NCBI GenBank assembly: GCA_964036315.1
Contig: CAXIWW010000817.1
Location: 7,165,501 to 7,229,500 of the forward strand
DNA length: 64,000 bases
From: Acanthosepion esculentum
Taxonomy: Eukaryota; Mollusca; Cephalopoda; Sepiida; Sepiidae
Direction: 5' to 3'
Positions 12,721 to 26,539 of this stretch are shown here, piece after piece (the stretch's first letter is position 1; every line of letters begins with the position of its first letter). The translations under genes were made by a program, and so were the position numbers. The notes beneath the pieces were generated by a model. That model was not told the DNA's origin. It did no database searches and saw only the letters and a program-made list of their open reading frames with translations.

Positions 12721-15700
12721 GTCGTCTGCGTGGGATTTCTGGGACTGACCCTGGATGGGGGCTCGTCTGCGTGGGACATTCTGGGACTGTTTCCTGGGTT
12801 CGGACTCGTCTGCGTGGGACTTTCTGGGACTGGGTGTCGTCTGCGAGGGACTTTCTGGGACACTCTCCTGTCTGGGGGTCGTCTGCGTGGGAATTTCTTG
12901 GACTGGGGCTCGTCTGCGTGGGACTTTCTGGGACTGTCACCTGGGTGGGATGTCGTCTGCGTGGTAAATCTAGGACTGTCTCCTGGGTGGGGTGTCGTCT
13001 GCATGTGACTTTCTGGGCCTGGGGGTCTCCTGCGTGGGTCTTTCTGGGACTGTCTCCTGGGTGGGGGTTCGTCTGCGTGGGACATTCTGGGACTGTGGGT
13101 GGTCTGCGTGGGACTTTCTGGGACTGGGGGCCGTCTGCGTGGGTCTTTCTGGGACTCTCTCCTGGGTCGGGGGTCGTCTGCGTGGGACTTTCTGGGACTG
13201 GGGGTCGTCTGCGTGGGTCTTTCTGGGACTGTCTCCTGGGTGGGGGTTCGTCTGCGTGGGACTTTCTGGGACTGTCTCCTTTATGGGGTGTCGTCTGCGT
13301 GGGACTTTCTGGGACTGGGGGCGTCTGCGTGGGACTTTCTGGGACTGGGGGTCGAGTGTGGGACTTTCTGGGACTGGGGGTAGTCTACGTGGGACTTTCT
13401 GGGTCTCTCTCCTGGGTGGGGGGTCGTCTACGTGGGACTTGCTCTGACTGGGGGTCGTCTGCGTGGGACATTCTGGGACTAGGGCTCGTCTGCGTGGGTC
13501 TTTCTGGGACTGTCTCCTGGGTGGGGGATCGTCTGCGTGGGACTTTCTGGGACTTGGGGTCGTCTACGTGGGACTTTCTGGGACTGGAGGTCATCTGCGT
13601 GGGACTTTCTGGGACTGGGGATAGTCACCGTGAGACTTTCTGGGACTGTCTCCTATCGTCTGCGTGGGACTTGCTGTGACTGGGGGTCGTCTGCGTGGGA
13701 CTTTCTGGGACGGTCTCCTGTTTGGGGGGTCGTCTGCGTGGGACTTTCTGGGACTGTCTCCTGGGTGGTGTCGTTTGTTTGGGACATGGTGGGACTGGGG
13801 GTCGTCTGCGTGGGACTTTCTGGGACTGGGCGTCGTCTGCGTGGGACTTTCTGGGACTGTCTCCTGGGTGGGGGGTCGTCTGCGTGGGACTTTCTGGGAC
13901 TGGGGGTCGTTTGCGTGGGTCTTTCTGGGACTCTCTCCCGGGTGGGGGGGTCATCTGCGTGGGTCTTTCTGGGACTGTTTCCTGGGTGGGTACTCGTCTG
14001 CGTGGGACTTTCTGGGAATGGGGGTCGTCTGCGATGGACTTTCTGGGACTCTCTCCTGGCTGGGGGGGTCGTCTACATGGGACTTGCTGTGACTGGGGGT
14101 CGTCTGCGTGGGACATTCTGCGACTAGGGTTCGTCTGCGTTGGTCTTTCTGGGACTGTCTCCTGGGTGGGGGATCGTCTGCGTGGGACTTTCTGGGACTG
14201 GGGGTCGTCTGCGTGGGACTTTCGGGGACTGGGGGTCATCTGCGTGGGACTTTCTGGGACTGGGGATAGTCTCCGTGAGACTTTTGGGTACTGTCTCCTA
14301 TCGTCTGCGTGGGACTTGCTGGGACTGGGGGTCGTCTGCGTGGGACTTTCTGGGACGGTCTCCTGGGTGGGGGTCGTTTGTTTGGGACATGGTGGGACTG
14401 GGGGTCGTCTGCGTGGGACTTTCTGGGACTGGGCGTCGTCTGCGTGGGACTTTCTGGGACTGTCTCCTGGGTGGGGGGTCGTCTGCGTGGGACTTTCTGG
14501 GACTGGGGTTCGTCTGCGTGGGTCTTTCTGGGACTCTCTCCCCGGTGGGGGGGTCATCTGCGTGGGTCTTTCTGGGACTGTTTCCTGGGAGGGGACTCGT
14601 CTGCGTGGGACTTTCTGGGACTGGGGGTCGTCTGCGAGGGACTTTCTGGGACTGTCTCCTTGGTGGGGGTTCGTCTGCGTGGGACGTTCTGTGACTGGGG
14701 GTCGTCTGCGTGGGACTTTCTGGGACTGTCTCCTGGGTGGGGTGTCGTCTGCGTGGGTCTTTCTGGGACTGTCTCCCGGGTGGGGGTTCGTCTGCCTGGG
14801 ACTTTCAGGGACTGGGTGACGTCTGCGTCGGACTTTCTGGGGCTGTTTCCTGGGTGGGGTTTGTCTGCGTGGGACGTTCTGTGACTGGGGGTCGTCTGCG
14901 TGGGACTTTCTGGGACTGTCTCCTGGGTGGGGGGTCGTCTGCGTGGGAATTTCTGGGACTGTCTCCTGTGTGGGGTGTCGTCTGCGTGGGACTTTCTGTG
15001 ACTGGGGGCTTCTGCGTGGGACTTTCTGGGACTGGGGGTCGATTGTTTGGGACTTTCTGGGACTGGGGGTAGACTACGTGGGACTTTCTGGGTCTCTCTC
15101 CTGGGTGGGGGGTCGTCTACGTGGGACTTGCTCTGACTGGGGGTCGTCTGCGTGGGACAGTCTGGGACTAGGGCTCGTCTGCGTGGGTCTTTCTGGGACT
15201 GTCTCCTGGGTGGGGGATCGTCTGCGTGGGACTTTCTGGGACTTGGGGTCGTCTGCGTGGGACTTTCTGGGACTGGAGGTCATCTGCGTGGGACTTTCTG
15301 GGACTGGGGATAGTCTCCGTGAGACTTTCTGGGACTGTCTCCTATCGTCTGCATGGTACTTGCTGGGACTGGGGGTCGTCTGCGTGGGACTTTCTGGGAC
15401 GGTCTCCTGTTTGGGGGGTCGTCTGCGTGGGACTTTCTGGGACTGGGTGTCGTCTGCGTGGGACTTTCTGGGACTGTCTCCTGGGTGGTGTCGTTTGTTT
15501 GGGACATGGTGGGACTGGGGGTCGTCTGCGTGGGACTTTCTGGGACTGGGCGTCGTCTGCGTGGGACTTTCTGGGACTGTCTCCTGGGTGGGGGGTCGTC
15601 TGCGTGGGACTTTCTGGGACTGGGGGTCGTCTGCGTGGGTCTTTCTGGGACTCTCTCCCGGGTGGGGGGGTCATCTGCGTGGGTCTTTCTGGGACTGTTT

Positions 15701-18700
15701 CCTGGGTGGGTACTCGTCTGCGTGGGACTTTCTGGGAATGGGGGTCGTCTGCGATGGACTTTCTGGGACTGTCTCCTTGGTGGGGGTCATTTGTTTGGGA
15801 CATGGTGGGACTGGGGGTCGTCGGCGTGGGACTTTCTGGGACTGGGTGTCGTCTGCGTGGGACTTTCTGGGACTGTTTCCTGGGTGGGGGTTGTCCTCGT
15901 GGGATTTTCTGTGACTGGGGGTCGTCGGCGTGGGACTTTCTGGGACTGGGGGTCATCTGCGTGGGACTTTCTGGGACTGGGGATAGTCTCCGTGGGACTT
16001 TCTGGGACTGTCTCCTATCTTCTGCGTGGGACTTGCTGGGACTGGGGGTCGTCTGCGTGGGACTTTCTGGGACTGTCTCCTGTTTGGGGGGGTCGTCTGC
16101 GTGTGGCTTTCTGGGACTAGGGTGTCGTCTGCGTGGGACTTTCTGGGACTGGGGGACGTCTGCGTGGGACTTTCTCGGACTGGGGGTCGTCTGCCTGGGA
16201 CTTTCTGGGACTGTCTCCTGGGTGGGGGTCGTTTGTTTGGGACATGGTGGGACTGGGGGTCGTCGGCGTGGGACTTTCTGGGACTGTGCTTCGTCTGCGT
16301 TGGACTTTCTGGGACTGTGTCCTGGGTGGGGGGTCGTCTGCGTGGGTCTTTCTGGGACTGTTTCCTGGGTGGGGGTCGTCTGCGTGGGTCATTCTGGGAC
16401 TGGGGGTCGTCTGCGTGGGATTTCTGGGACTGACCCTGGATGGGGGCTCGTCTGCGTGGGACATTCTGGGACTGTTTCCTGGGTTCGGACTCGTCTGCGT
16501 GGGACTTTCTGGGACTGGGTGTCGTCTGCGAGGGACTTTCTGGGACTGTCTCCTTGGTGGGGGGTCGTCTGCGTGAGACTTTCTGGGACTGTCTACTGGG
16601 TGGGGATCGTCTGCATGGGACTTCCTGGGACTGGGGGTGGTCTGCGTGGGACTTTCTCGGACTGTCTCCTGGGTGGGGGGTCGTCTGCGTGGGACTTTCT
16701 GGGACTGGGGGACGTCTGCGTGGGACTTTCTCGGACTGGGGGTCGTCTGCGTGGGACTTTCTCGGACTGTCTCCTGGGTGGGGGGTCGTCTGCGTGGGAC
16801 TTTCTGGGACTGTCTCCTGGGTGGGGGCTCGTCTGCGTTGAACTTTCTGGGACTGTCTCCTGGGTGTGTGTTCTTCTGCGTGGGACTTTCTGTGACTGGA
16901 TGTCGTCTGCATTGGTCTTGCTGGGACTGTCTCTTGTCTGGGGGTCGTCTGCGCGGGACTTTCTTGGACTGGGGGTCGTCTGCGTGGGACTGTCTCCTGG
17001 GTGGGGGGTCGTCTGCGTGGGACTTTCTGGGACTGTCTCCTGGGTGGGGGCTCGTCTGCGTTGGACTTTCTGGGACTGTCTCCTGGGTGTGTGTTCTTCT
17101 GCGTGGGACTTTCTGTGACTGGATGTCGTCTGCATTGGTCTTGCTGGGACTGTCTCTTGTCTGGGGGTCGTCTGCGCGGGACTTTCTTGGACTGGGGGTC
17201 GTCTGCGTGGGACTGCTTCCTGGGTGGGGGGTCGTCTGCGTGGGATATCTGGGACTATCTCCTGGGTGGGGGGTCGTCTGCATGGGTCTTTCTTGGACTC
17301 TTTCCTGGGTGGGGGGTCGTCTTCGTGTGACTTTCTGGGACTGTCTCCTGGGTGGGGAGTCGTCTGCGTGGGACTTTCCGGGACTGGGTGACGTCTGCGT
17401 GGGTCTTTCTGGGACTGTCTCCTTGGTCGGGGTTCGTCTGCGTGGGACTTTCTGGGACTGTGGGTCGTCTGCGTGGGACTTTCTGGGACTGGGGGCCGTC
17501 TGCGTGGGTCTTTCTGGGACTCTCTCCTGGGTCGGGGGTCTTCTGCGTGGGACTTTCTGGGACTGGGGATCGTCTGCCTGGGTCTTTCTGGGACTGTCTC
17601 CTGGGTGGGGGTTCGTCTGCGTGGGAATTTCTGGGACTGTCTCCTTGATGCGGTGTCGTCTGCGTGGGACTTTCTGGGACTGGAGGCGTCTGCGTGGGAC
17701 TTTCTGGGACTGGGGGTCGATTGTGTGGGACTTTCTGGGACCGGGGGTAGACTACGTGGGACTTTCTGGGTCTCTCTCCTGGGTGGGGGGTCGTCTACGT
17801 GGGACTTGCTCTGACTGGGGGTCGTCTGCGTGGGACATTCTGGGACTAGAGCTCGTCTGCGTGGGTCTTTCTGGGACTGTCTCCTGGGTGGGGGATCGTC
17901 TGCGTGGGACTTTCTGGGACTTGGGGTCGTCTGCATGGGACTTTCTGGGACTGGAGGTCATCTGCGTGGGACTTTCTGGGACGGGGGATAGTCTCCGTGA
18001 GACTTTCTGGGACTGTCTCCTATCGTCTGCGTGGGACTTGCTGGGACTGGGGGTCGTCTGCGTGGGACTTTCTGGGACGGTCTCCTGTTTGGGGGGTCGT
18101 CTGCGTGGGACTTTCTGGGACTGGGGGTCGTCTGCGTGGGACTTTCTGGGACTGGGGGACGTCTGCGTGGGACTTTCTCGGACTGGGGGTCGTCTGCCTG
18201 GGACTTTCTGGGACTGTCTCCTGGATGGGGATCGTTTGTTTGGGACATGGTGGGACTGGGGGTCGTCGGCGTGGGACTTTCTGGGACTGGGCATCGTCTG
18301 CGTTGGACTTTCTGGGACTGTGTCCTTGGTGGGGGGTCGTCTGCGTGGGTCTTTCTTGGAGTCTCTCCTGGGTGGGGGGTCGTCTTCGTGGGACTTTCTG
18401 GGACTGTTTCCTGGGTGGGGGTTGTCTGCGTGGGACATTCTGGGACTGGGGGTCGTCTGCGTGGGACTTTCTGGGACTGTCTCCTGGGTGGGGGGTCGTC
18501 TGCGTGGGACTTTCTGGGACTGTCTCCTGGGTGTGTGTTCTTCTGCGTGGGACTTTCTGTGACTGGATGTCGTCTGCATTGGTCTTGCTGGGACTGTCTC
18601 CTGTCTGGGGGTCGTCTGCGCGGGACTTTCTTGGACTGGGGGTCGTCTGCGTGGGACTGCATCCTGGGTGGGGGGTCGTCTGCGTGGGATATCTGGGACT

Positions 18701-19900
18701 ATCTCCTGGGTGGGTGGTCGTCTGCATGGGTCTTTCTTGGACTCGCTCCTGGGTGGGGGGTCGTCTTCGTGTGACTTTCTGGGACTGTCTCCTGGGTGGG
18801 GAGTCGTCTGCGTGGGACTTTCTTGGACTGCGGGTCGTCTGCGTGGGACTTTCTGGGACTGGGGGCCGTCTGCGTGGGTCTTTCTGGGACTCTCTCCTGG
18901 GTCGGGGGTCGTCTGCGTGGGACTTTCTGGGACTGGGGATCGTCTCCCTGGGTCTTTCTGGGACTGTCTCCTGGGTGGGGGTTCGTCTGCGTGGGACTTT
19001 CTGGGACTGTCTCCTTGATGGGGTGTCGTCTGCGTGGGACTATCTTGGACTGGGGGCGTCTGCGTGGGTCTTTCTGGGACTGGGGGTCGATTGTGTGGGA
19101 CTTTCTGGGACTGGAGGTCATCTGCGTGGGACTTTCTGGGACTGGGGATAGTCTCCGTGAGACTTTCTTGGAATGTCTCCTATCGTTTGCGTGGGACTTG
19201 CTGGGACTGGGGGTCGTCTGCGTGGGACTTTCTGGGACGGTCTCCTGTTTGGGGGGTCGTCTGCGTGGGATTTCTGGGACTGGGGGTCGTCTGCGTGGGA
19301 CTTTCTCGGACTGTCTCCTGGGTGGTGTCGTTTGTTTTGGACATGGTGGGACTGGGGGTCGTCTGCGTGGGACTTTCTGGGACTGGGCGTCGTCTGCGTG
19401 GGACTTTCTGGGACTGTCTCCTGGGTGGGGGGTCGTCTGCGTGGGACTTTCTGGGACTGGGGGTCGTCTGCGTGGGTCTTTCTGGGACTCTCTCCCGGGT
19501 GGGGGGGTCATCTGCTTGGGTCTTTCTGGGACTGTTTCCTGGGTGGGGACTCGACTGCGTGGGACTTTCTGGGACTGGGGGTCGTCTGCGAGGGACTTTC
19601 TGGGACTGTCTCCTTGGTGGGGGTCGTTTGTTTGGGACATGGTGGGACTGGGGGTCGTCGGCGTGGGACTTTCTGGGACTGGGTGTCGTCTGCGTGGGTC
19701 TTTCTGGGACTGTCTCCTGGGTGGGGGTTCGTCTGCCTGGCACTCTTAGGGACTGGGTGTCGTCTGCGTGGGACTTTCTGGGACTGTTTCCTGGGTGGTG
19801 GTTGTCCTCGTGGGACGTTCTGTGACTGGGGGTCGTCTGCGTGGGACTTTCTGGGACTGTCACCTGTGTGGGGGGTCTTCTGCGTGGGACTTTCTGGGAC
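12707..19900 (-). repeat. Diverged mosaic part of M(-)
   Basis: Irregular higher-order structure. About 13,390-14,100 matches 15,080-15,780 at an offset near 1,690 bp, and the same start (ACGTGGGACTTTCTGGGTCT) recurs at about 17,755. About 13,640-13,920 matches 14,285-14,560 (offset about 645 bp). The variant TTTGTTTGGGACATGGTGG appears near 13,770, 14,388, 15,490, 15,790, 16,230, 18,236 and 19,628, and near 19,328 as TTTGTTTTGGACATGGTGG. The CTCCTATCGTCTG monomer recurs near 13,650, 14,295, 15,340, 18,015 and 19,175. The part from 12,942 to about 13,640 is a diverged 1.65-kb unit lacking a central segment of roughly 390 bp. Confidence 0.85.
16775..17220 (-). repeat. Local duplication, 223-bp spacing, in M(-)
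   Basis: GGTGTGTGTTCTTCTGCG occurs at 16,863 and 17,086. Both are followed by CTGGATGTCGTCTGCATTGG and GTCTGCGCGGGACTTTCTTG. Single relatives of the same block occur near 18,530, 32,540 and 34,470, which links this region to the 1.93-kb units further right. Confidence 0.85.
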
Positions 19901-22834
19901 TGTCTCCTGGGTGGGTGTTCGTCTGCGTGGGATTTTCTGGGACTGGGGGTCGTCTGCGTGGGACTTGCTGGGACACTCTCCTGTCTGGGGGTCGTCTGCG
20001 TGGGAATTTCTTGGACTGGGGCTCGTCTGCGTGGGACTTTCTGGGACTGTCACCTGTGTGGGAGGTCGTCTGCGTGGTAAATCTAGGACTGTCTCCTGGG
20101 TGGGGTGTCGTCTGCATGGGACATTCTGGGCCTGGGGGTCTTCTGCGTGGGTCTTTCTGGGACAGTCTCTTGGGTGCGGTGTCGTCTGCGTGGGACTTTG
20201 TGGGACTGGGGGTCGTCTGCGTGGTACTTTCTGTGACTGGGGGTCGTCTTGTGGGTCTTTCTGGGACTCTCTCCTGGGTGGGTGTTCATCTGCGTGGGGC
20301 TTTCTGGGACTCTTTCCTTGGTGGGGACTCGTCTGCGTGGGACTTTCTGGGACTGGGGTCGTCTTCGTGGGTCTTTCTTGGACAGTCTCCTGGGTGAAGT
20401 GTCGTCTGCGTGGGATTTTGTGGGACTGGGGGTCGTCTGCGTGGGACTTTCTGGGACTGAGGGTCGTCTGCGTGGGACTTTCTGGGACTGTCTCCTCGGT
20501 GGGGGTTCGTCTGCGTGGGACTTTCTGGGACTGTGGGTCGTCTGCGTGGGACTTTCTGGGACTGGGGGCCGTCTGCGTGGGTCTTTCTGGGACTCTCTCC
20601 TGGGTCGGGGGTCGTCTGCGTAGGACTTTCTGTGACTGGGGGTCGTCTGCGTGGGTCTTTCTGGGACTGTCTCCTGGGTGGGGGTTCGTCTGCGTGGGAC
20701 TTTCTGGGACTGTCTCCTTGATGGGGTGTCGTCTGCGTGGGACTTTCTGGGACTGGTGTCGTCTGCGTGGGACTTTCTGGGACTGGGGGTCGATTGTGTG
20801 GGATTTTCTGGGACTGGGGGTAGTCTGCGTGGGACTTTCTGTGTCTGTGTCCTGGGTGGGGGGGTCGTCTACGTGGGAATTGCTGGGACTGGGGGTCGTC
20901 TGCGTGGGACTTTCTGGGACTGGGGGTCATCTGCGTGGGACTTTCTTGGCCTGGGGATAGTCTCCGTGGGACTTTCTGGGACTGTCTCCAATCGTCTGCG
21001 TGGGACTTGCTGGGACTGGGTGTCGTCTCCGTGTGACTTTCTGGGACTGTCTCCTGTTTGGGGGGTCGTCTGCGTGTGGCTTTCTGGGACTAGGGTGTCG
21101 TCAGCGTGGGACTTTCTGGGACTGGGGGACATCTGCGTGGGACTTTCTGGGACTGGGGGTCGTCTGCATGGGACTTTCTGGGACTGTCTCCTGGGTGGGG
21201 GTCGTTTGTTTGGTACATGGTGGGACTGGGGGTCGTCGGCGTGGGACTTTCTGGGACTGGGGGTCGTCTGCGAGGGACTTTCTGGGACTGTCTCCTTGGT
21301 GGGGGGTCTTCTGCGTGAGACTTTCTGTGACTGTCTCCTGGGTGGGGATCGTCTGCATGGGACTTCCTGGGTGGGGGTCGTCTGCATGGGACTTTCTGGG
21401 ACTGGGGGTCGTCTGCATGGGTCTTTCTTGGACTCTCTCCTGGGTGGGGGGTCGTCTTCGTGGGACTTTCTGGGACTGTCTCCTGGGTGGGGAGTCGTCT
21501 GCGTGGGACTTTCTGGGACTGGGTGTCGTCTGCGTGGGTCTTTCTGGGACTGTCTCCTGGGTGGGTGTTCGTCTGCGTGGGATTTTCTGGGACTGGGGGT
21601 CGTCTGCGTGGGACTTGCTGGGACACTCTCCTGTCTGGGGGTCGTCTGCGTGGGAATTTCTTGGACTGGGGCTCGTCTGCGTGGGACTTTCTGGGACTGT
21701 CACCTGTGTGGGAGGTCGTCTGCGTGGTAAATCTAGGACTGTCTCCTGGGTGGGGTGTCGTCTGCATGGGACATTCTGGGCCTGGGGGTCTTCTGCGTGG
21801 GTCTTTCTGGGACAGTCTCTTGGGTGCGGTGTCGTCTGCGTGGGACTTTGTGGGACTGGGGGTCGTCTGCGTGGTACTTTCTGTGACTGGGGGTCGTCTT
21901 GTGGGTCTTTCTGGGACTCTCTCCTGGGTGGGTGTTCATCTGCGTGGGGCTTTCTGGGACTCTTTCCTTGGTGGGGACTCGTCTGCGTGGGACTTTCTGG
22001 GACTGGGGTCGTCTTCGTGGGTCTTTCTTGGACAGTCTCCTGGGTGAAGTGTCGTCTGCGTGGGATTTTGTGGGACTGGGGGTCGTCTGCGTGGGACTTT
22101 CTGGGACTGAGGGTCGTCTGCGTGGGACTTTCTGGGACTGTCTCCTCGGTGGGGGTTCATCTGCGTGGGACTTTCTGGGACTGTGGGTCGTCTGCGTGGG
22201 ACTTTCTGGGACTGGGGGCCGTCTGCGTGGGTCTTTCTGGGACTCTCTCCTGGGTCGGGGGTCGTCTGCGTAGGACTTTCTGTGACTGGGGGTCGTCTGC
22301 GTGGGTCTTTCTGGGACTGTCTCCTGGGTGGGGGTTCGTCTGCGTGGGACTTTCTGGGACTGTCTCCTTGATGGGGTGTCGTCTGCGTGGGACTTTCTGG
22401 GACTGGTGTCGTCTGCGTGGGACTTTCTGGGACTGGGGGTCGATTGTGTGGGATTTTCTGGGACTGGGGGTAGTCTGCGTGGGACTTTCTGTGTCTGTGT
22501 CCTGGGTGGGGGGGTCGTCTACGTGGGAATTGCATGGACTGGGGGTCGTCTGCGTGGGACTTTCTGGGACTGGGGGTCATCTGCGTGGGACTTTCTTGGA
22601 CTGGGGATAGTCTCCGTGGGACTTTCTGGGACTGTCTCCAATCGTCTGCGTGGGACTTGCTGGGACTGGGTGTCGTCTCCGTGTGACTTTCTGGGACTGT
22701 CTCCTGTTTGGGGGGTCGTCTGCGTGTGGCTTTCTGGGACTAGGGTGTCGTCAGCGTGGGACTTTCTGGGACTGGGGGACATCTGCGTGGGACTTTCTGG
22801 GACTGGGGGTCGTCTGCATGGGACTTTCTGGGAC

Positions 22835-23075
22835 TGTCTCCTGGGTGGGGGTCGTTTGTTTGGTACATGGTGGGACTGGGGGTCGTCGGCGTGGGACTTT
22901 CTGGGACTGTCTCCTTGGTGGGGGGTCTTCTGCGTGAGACTTTCTGTGACTGTCTCCTGGGTGGGGATCGTCTGCATGGGACTTCCTGGTTGGGGGTCGT
23001 CTGCATGGGACTTTCTGGGACTGGGGGTCGTCTGCATGGGACTTTCTGGGACTGTCTCCTGGGTGGGGGTCGTTT
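22835..23075 (-). repeat. 218-bp internal duplication in unit 2
   Basis: TTTGTTTGGTACATGGTGG occurs once per unit in the other six copies but twice in the second copy, 218 bp apart (22,854 and 23,072). The first of the pair lacks the monomer with GTCGTCTGCGAGGG. This explains the 1,868-bp unit. Confidence 0.93.
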
Positions 23076-26000
23076 GTTTGGTACATGGTGGGACTGGGGG
23101 TCGTCGGCGTGGGACTTTCTGGGACTGGGGGTCGTCTGCGAGGGACTTTCTGGGACTGTCTCCTTGGTGGGGGGTCTTCTGCGTGAGACTTTCTGTGACT
23201 GTCTCCTGGGTGGGGATCGTCTGCATGGGACTTCCTGGGTGGGGGTCGTCTGCATGGGACTTTCTGGGACTGGGGGTCGTCTGCATGGGTCTTTCTTGGA
23301 CTCTCTCCTGGGTGGGGGGTCGTCTTCGTGGGACTTTCTGGGACTGTCTCCTGGGTGGGGAGTCGTCTGCGTGGGACTTTCTGGGACTGGGTGTCGTCTG
23401 CGTGGGTCTTTCTGGGACTGTCTCCTGGGTGGGTGTTCGTCTGCGTGGGATTTTCTGGGACTGGGGGTCGTCTGCGTGGGACTTGCTGGGACACTCTCCT
23501 GTCTGGGGGTCGTCTGCGTGGGAATTTCTTGGACTGGGGCTCGTCTGCGTGGGACTTTCTGGGACTGTCACCTGTGTGGGAGGTCGTCTGCGTGGTAAAT
23601 CTAGGACTGTCTCCTGGGTGGGGTGTCGTCTGCATGGGACATTCTGGGCCTGGGGGTCTTCTGCGTGGGTCTTTCTGGGACAGTCTCTTGGGTGCGGTGT
23701 CGTCTGCGTGGGACTTTGTGGGACTGGGGGTCGTCTGCGTGGTACTTTCTGTGACTGGGGGTCGTCTTGTGGGTCTTTCTGGGACTCTCTCCTGGGTGGG
23801 TGTTCATCTGCGTGGGGCTTTCTGGGACTCTTTCCTTGGTGGGGACTCGTCTGCGTGGGACTTTCTGGGACTGGGGTCGTCTTCGTGGGTCTTTCTTGGA
23901 CAGTCTCCTGGGTGAAGTGTCGTCTGCGTGGGATTTTGTGGGACTGGGGGTCGTCTGCGTGGGACTTTCTGGGACTGAGGGTCGTCTGCGTGGGACTTTC
24001 TGGGACTGTCTCCTCGGTGGGGGTTCGTCTGCGTGGGACTTTCTGGGACTGTGGGTCGTCTGCGTGGGACTTTCTGGGACTGGGGGCCGTCTGCGTGGGT
24101 CTTTCTGGGACTCTCTCCTGGGTCGGGGGTCGTCTGCGTAGGACTTTCTGTGACTGGGGGTCGTCTGCGTGGGTCTTTCTGGGACTGTCTCCTGGGTGGG
24201 GGTTCGTCTGCGTGGGACTTTCTGGGACTGTCTCCTTGATGGGGTGTCGTCTGCGTGGGACTTTCTGGGACTGGTGTCGTCTGCGTGGGACTTTCTGGGA
24301 CTGGGGGTCGATTGTGTGGGATTTTCTGGGACTGGGGGTAGTCTGCGTGGGACTTTCTGTGTCTGTGTCCTGGGTGGGGGGGTCGTCTACGTGGGAATTG
24401 CTGGGACTGGGGGTCGTCTGCGTGGGACTTTCTGGGACTGGGGGTCATCTGCGTGGGACTTTCTTGGACTGGGGATAGTCTCCGTGGGACTTTCTGGGAC
24501 TGTCTCCAATCGTCTGCGTGGGACTTGCTGGGACTGGGTGTCGTCTCCGTGTGACTTTCTGGGACTGTCTCCTGTTTGGGGGGTCGTCTGCGTGTGGCTT
24601 TCTGGGACTAGGGTGTCGTCAGCGTGGGACTTTCTGGGACTGGGGGACATCTGCGTGGGACTTTCTGGGACTGGGGGTCGTCTGCATGGGACTTTCTGGG
24701 ACTGTCTCCTGGGTGGGGGTCGTTTGTTTGGTACATGGTGGGACTGGGGGTCGTCGGCGTGGGACTTTCTGGGACTGGGGGTCGTCTGCGAGGGACTTTC
24801 TGGGACTGTCTCCTTGGTGGGGGGTCTTCTGCGTGAGACTTTCTGTGACTGTCTCCTGGGTGGGGATCGTCTGCATGGGACTTCCTGGGTGGGGGTCGTC
24901 TGCATGGGACTTTCTGGGACTGGGGGTCGTCTGCATGGGTCTTTCTTGGACTCTCTCCTGGGTGGGGGGTCGTCTTCGTGGGACTTTCTGGGACTGTCTC
25001 CTGGGTGGGGAGTCGTCTGCGTGGGACTTTCTGGGACTGGGTGTCGTCTGCGTGGGTCTTTCTGGGACTGTCTCCTGGGTGGGTGTTCGTCTGCGTGGGA
25101 TTTTCTGGGACTGGGGGTCGTCTGCGTGGGACTTGCTGGGACACTCTCCTGTCTGGGGGTCGTCTGCGTGGGAATTTCTTGGACTGGGGCTCGTCTGCGT
25201 GGGACTTTCTGGGACTGTCACCTGTGTGGGAGGTCGTCTGCGTGGTAAATCTAGGACTGTCTCCTGGGTGGGGTGTCGTCTGCATGGGACATTCTGGGCC
25301 TGGGGGTCTTCTGCGTGGGTCTTTCTGGGACAGTCTCTTGGGTGCGGTGTCGTCTGCGTGGGACTTTGTGGGACTGGGGGTCGTCTGCGTGGTACTTTCT
25401 GTGACTGGGGGTCGTCTTGTGGGTCTTTCTGGGACTCTCTCCTGGGTGGGTGTTCATCTGCGTGGGGCTTTCTGGGACTCTTTCCTTGGTGGGGACTCGT
25501 CTGCGTGGGACTTTCTGGGACTGGGGTCGTCTTCGTGGGTCTTTCTTGGACAGTCTCCTGGGTGAAGTGTCTTCTGCGTGGGATTTTGTGGGACTGGGGG
25601 TCGTCTGCGTGGGACTTTCTGGGACTGAGGGTCGTCTGCGTGGTACTTTCTGGGACTGTCTCCTCGGTGGGGGTTCGTCTGCGTGGGACTTTCTGGGACT
25701 GTGGGTCGTCTGCGTGGGACTTTCTGGGACTGGGGGCCGTCTGCGTGGGTCTTTCTGGGACTCTCTCCTGGGTCGGGGGTCGTCTGCGTAGGACTTTCTG
25801 TGACTGGGGGTCGTCTGCGTGGGTCTTTCTGGGACTGTCTCCTGGGTGGGGGTTCGTCTGCGTGGGACTTTCTGGGACTGTCTCCTTGATGGGGTGTCGT
25901 CTGCGTGGGACTTTCTGGGACTGGTGTCGTCTGCGTGGGACTTTCTGGGACTGGGGGTCGATTGTGTGGGATTTTCTGGGACTGGGGGTAGTCTGCGTGG

Positions 26001-26539
26001 GACTTTCTGTGTCTGTGTCCTGGGTGGGGGGGTCGTCTACGTGGGAATTGCTGGGACTGGGGGTCGTCTGCGTGGGACTTTCTGGGACTGGGGGTCATCT
26101 GCGTGGGACTTTCTTGGACTGGGGATAGTCTCCGTGGGACTTTCTGGGACTGTCTCCAATCGTCTGCGTGGGACTTGCTGGGACTGGGTGTCGTCTCCGT
26201 GTGACTTTCTGGGACTGTCTCCTGTTTGGGGGGTCGTCTGCGTGTGGCTTTCTGGGACTAGGGTGTCGTCAGCGTGGGACTTTCTGGGACTGGGGGACAT
26301 CTGCGTGGGACTTTCTGGGACTGGGGGTCGTCTGCATGGGACTTTCTGGGACTGTCTCCTGGGTGGGGGTCGTTTGTTTGGTACATGGTGGGACTGGGGG
26401 TCGTCGGCGTGGGACTTTCTGGGACTGGGGGTCGTCTGCGAGGGACTTTCTGGGACTGTCTCCTTGGTGGGGGGTCTTCTGCGTGAGACTTTCTGTGACT
26501 GTCTCCTGGGTGGGGATCGTCTGCATGGGACTTCCTGGG

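Noticed and set aside
22301..24478. 725-codon open frame, plus similar long frames on both strands
   Set aside because: It lies wholly inside the 1.65-kb repeat array, cycles through all three frames of the monomer, has equally long open frames on the opposite strand, and lacks any promoter, splice or codon-bias evidence.
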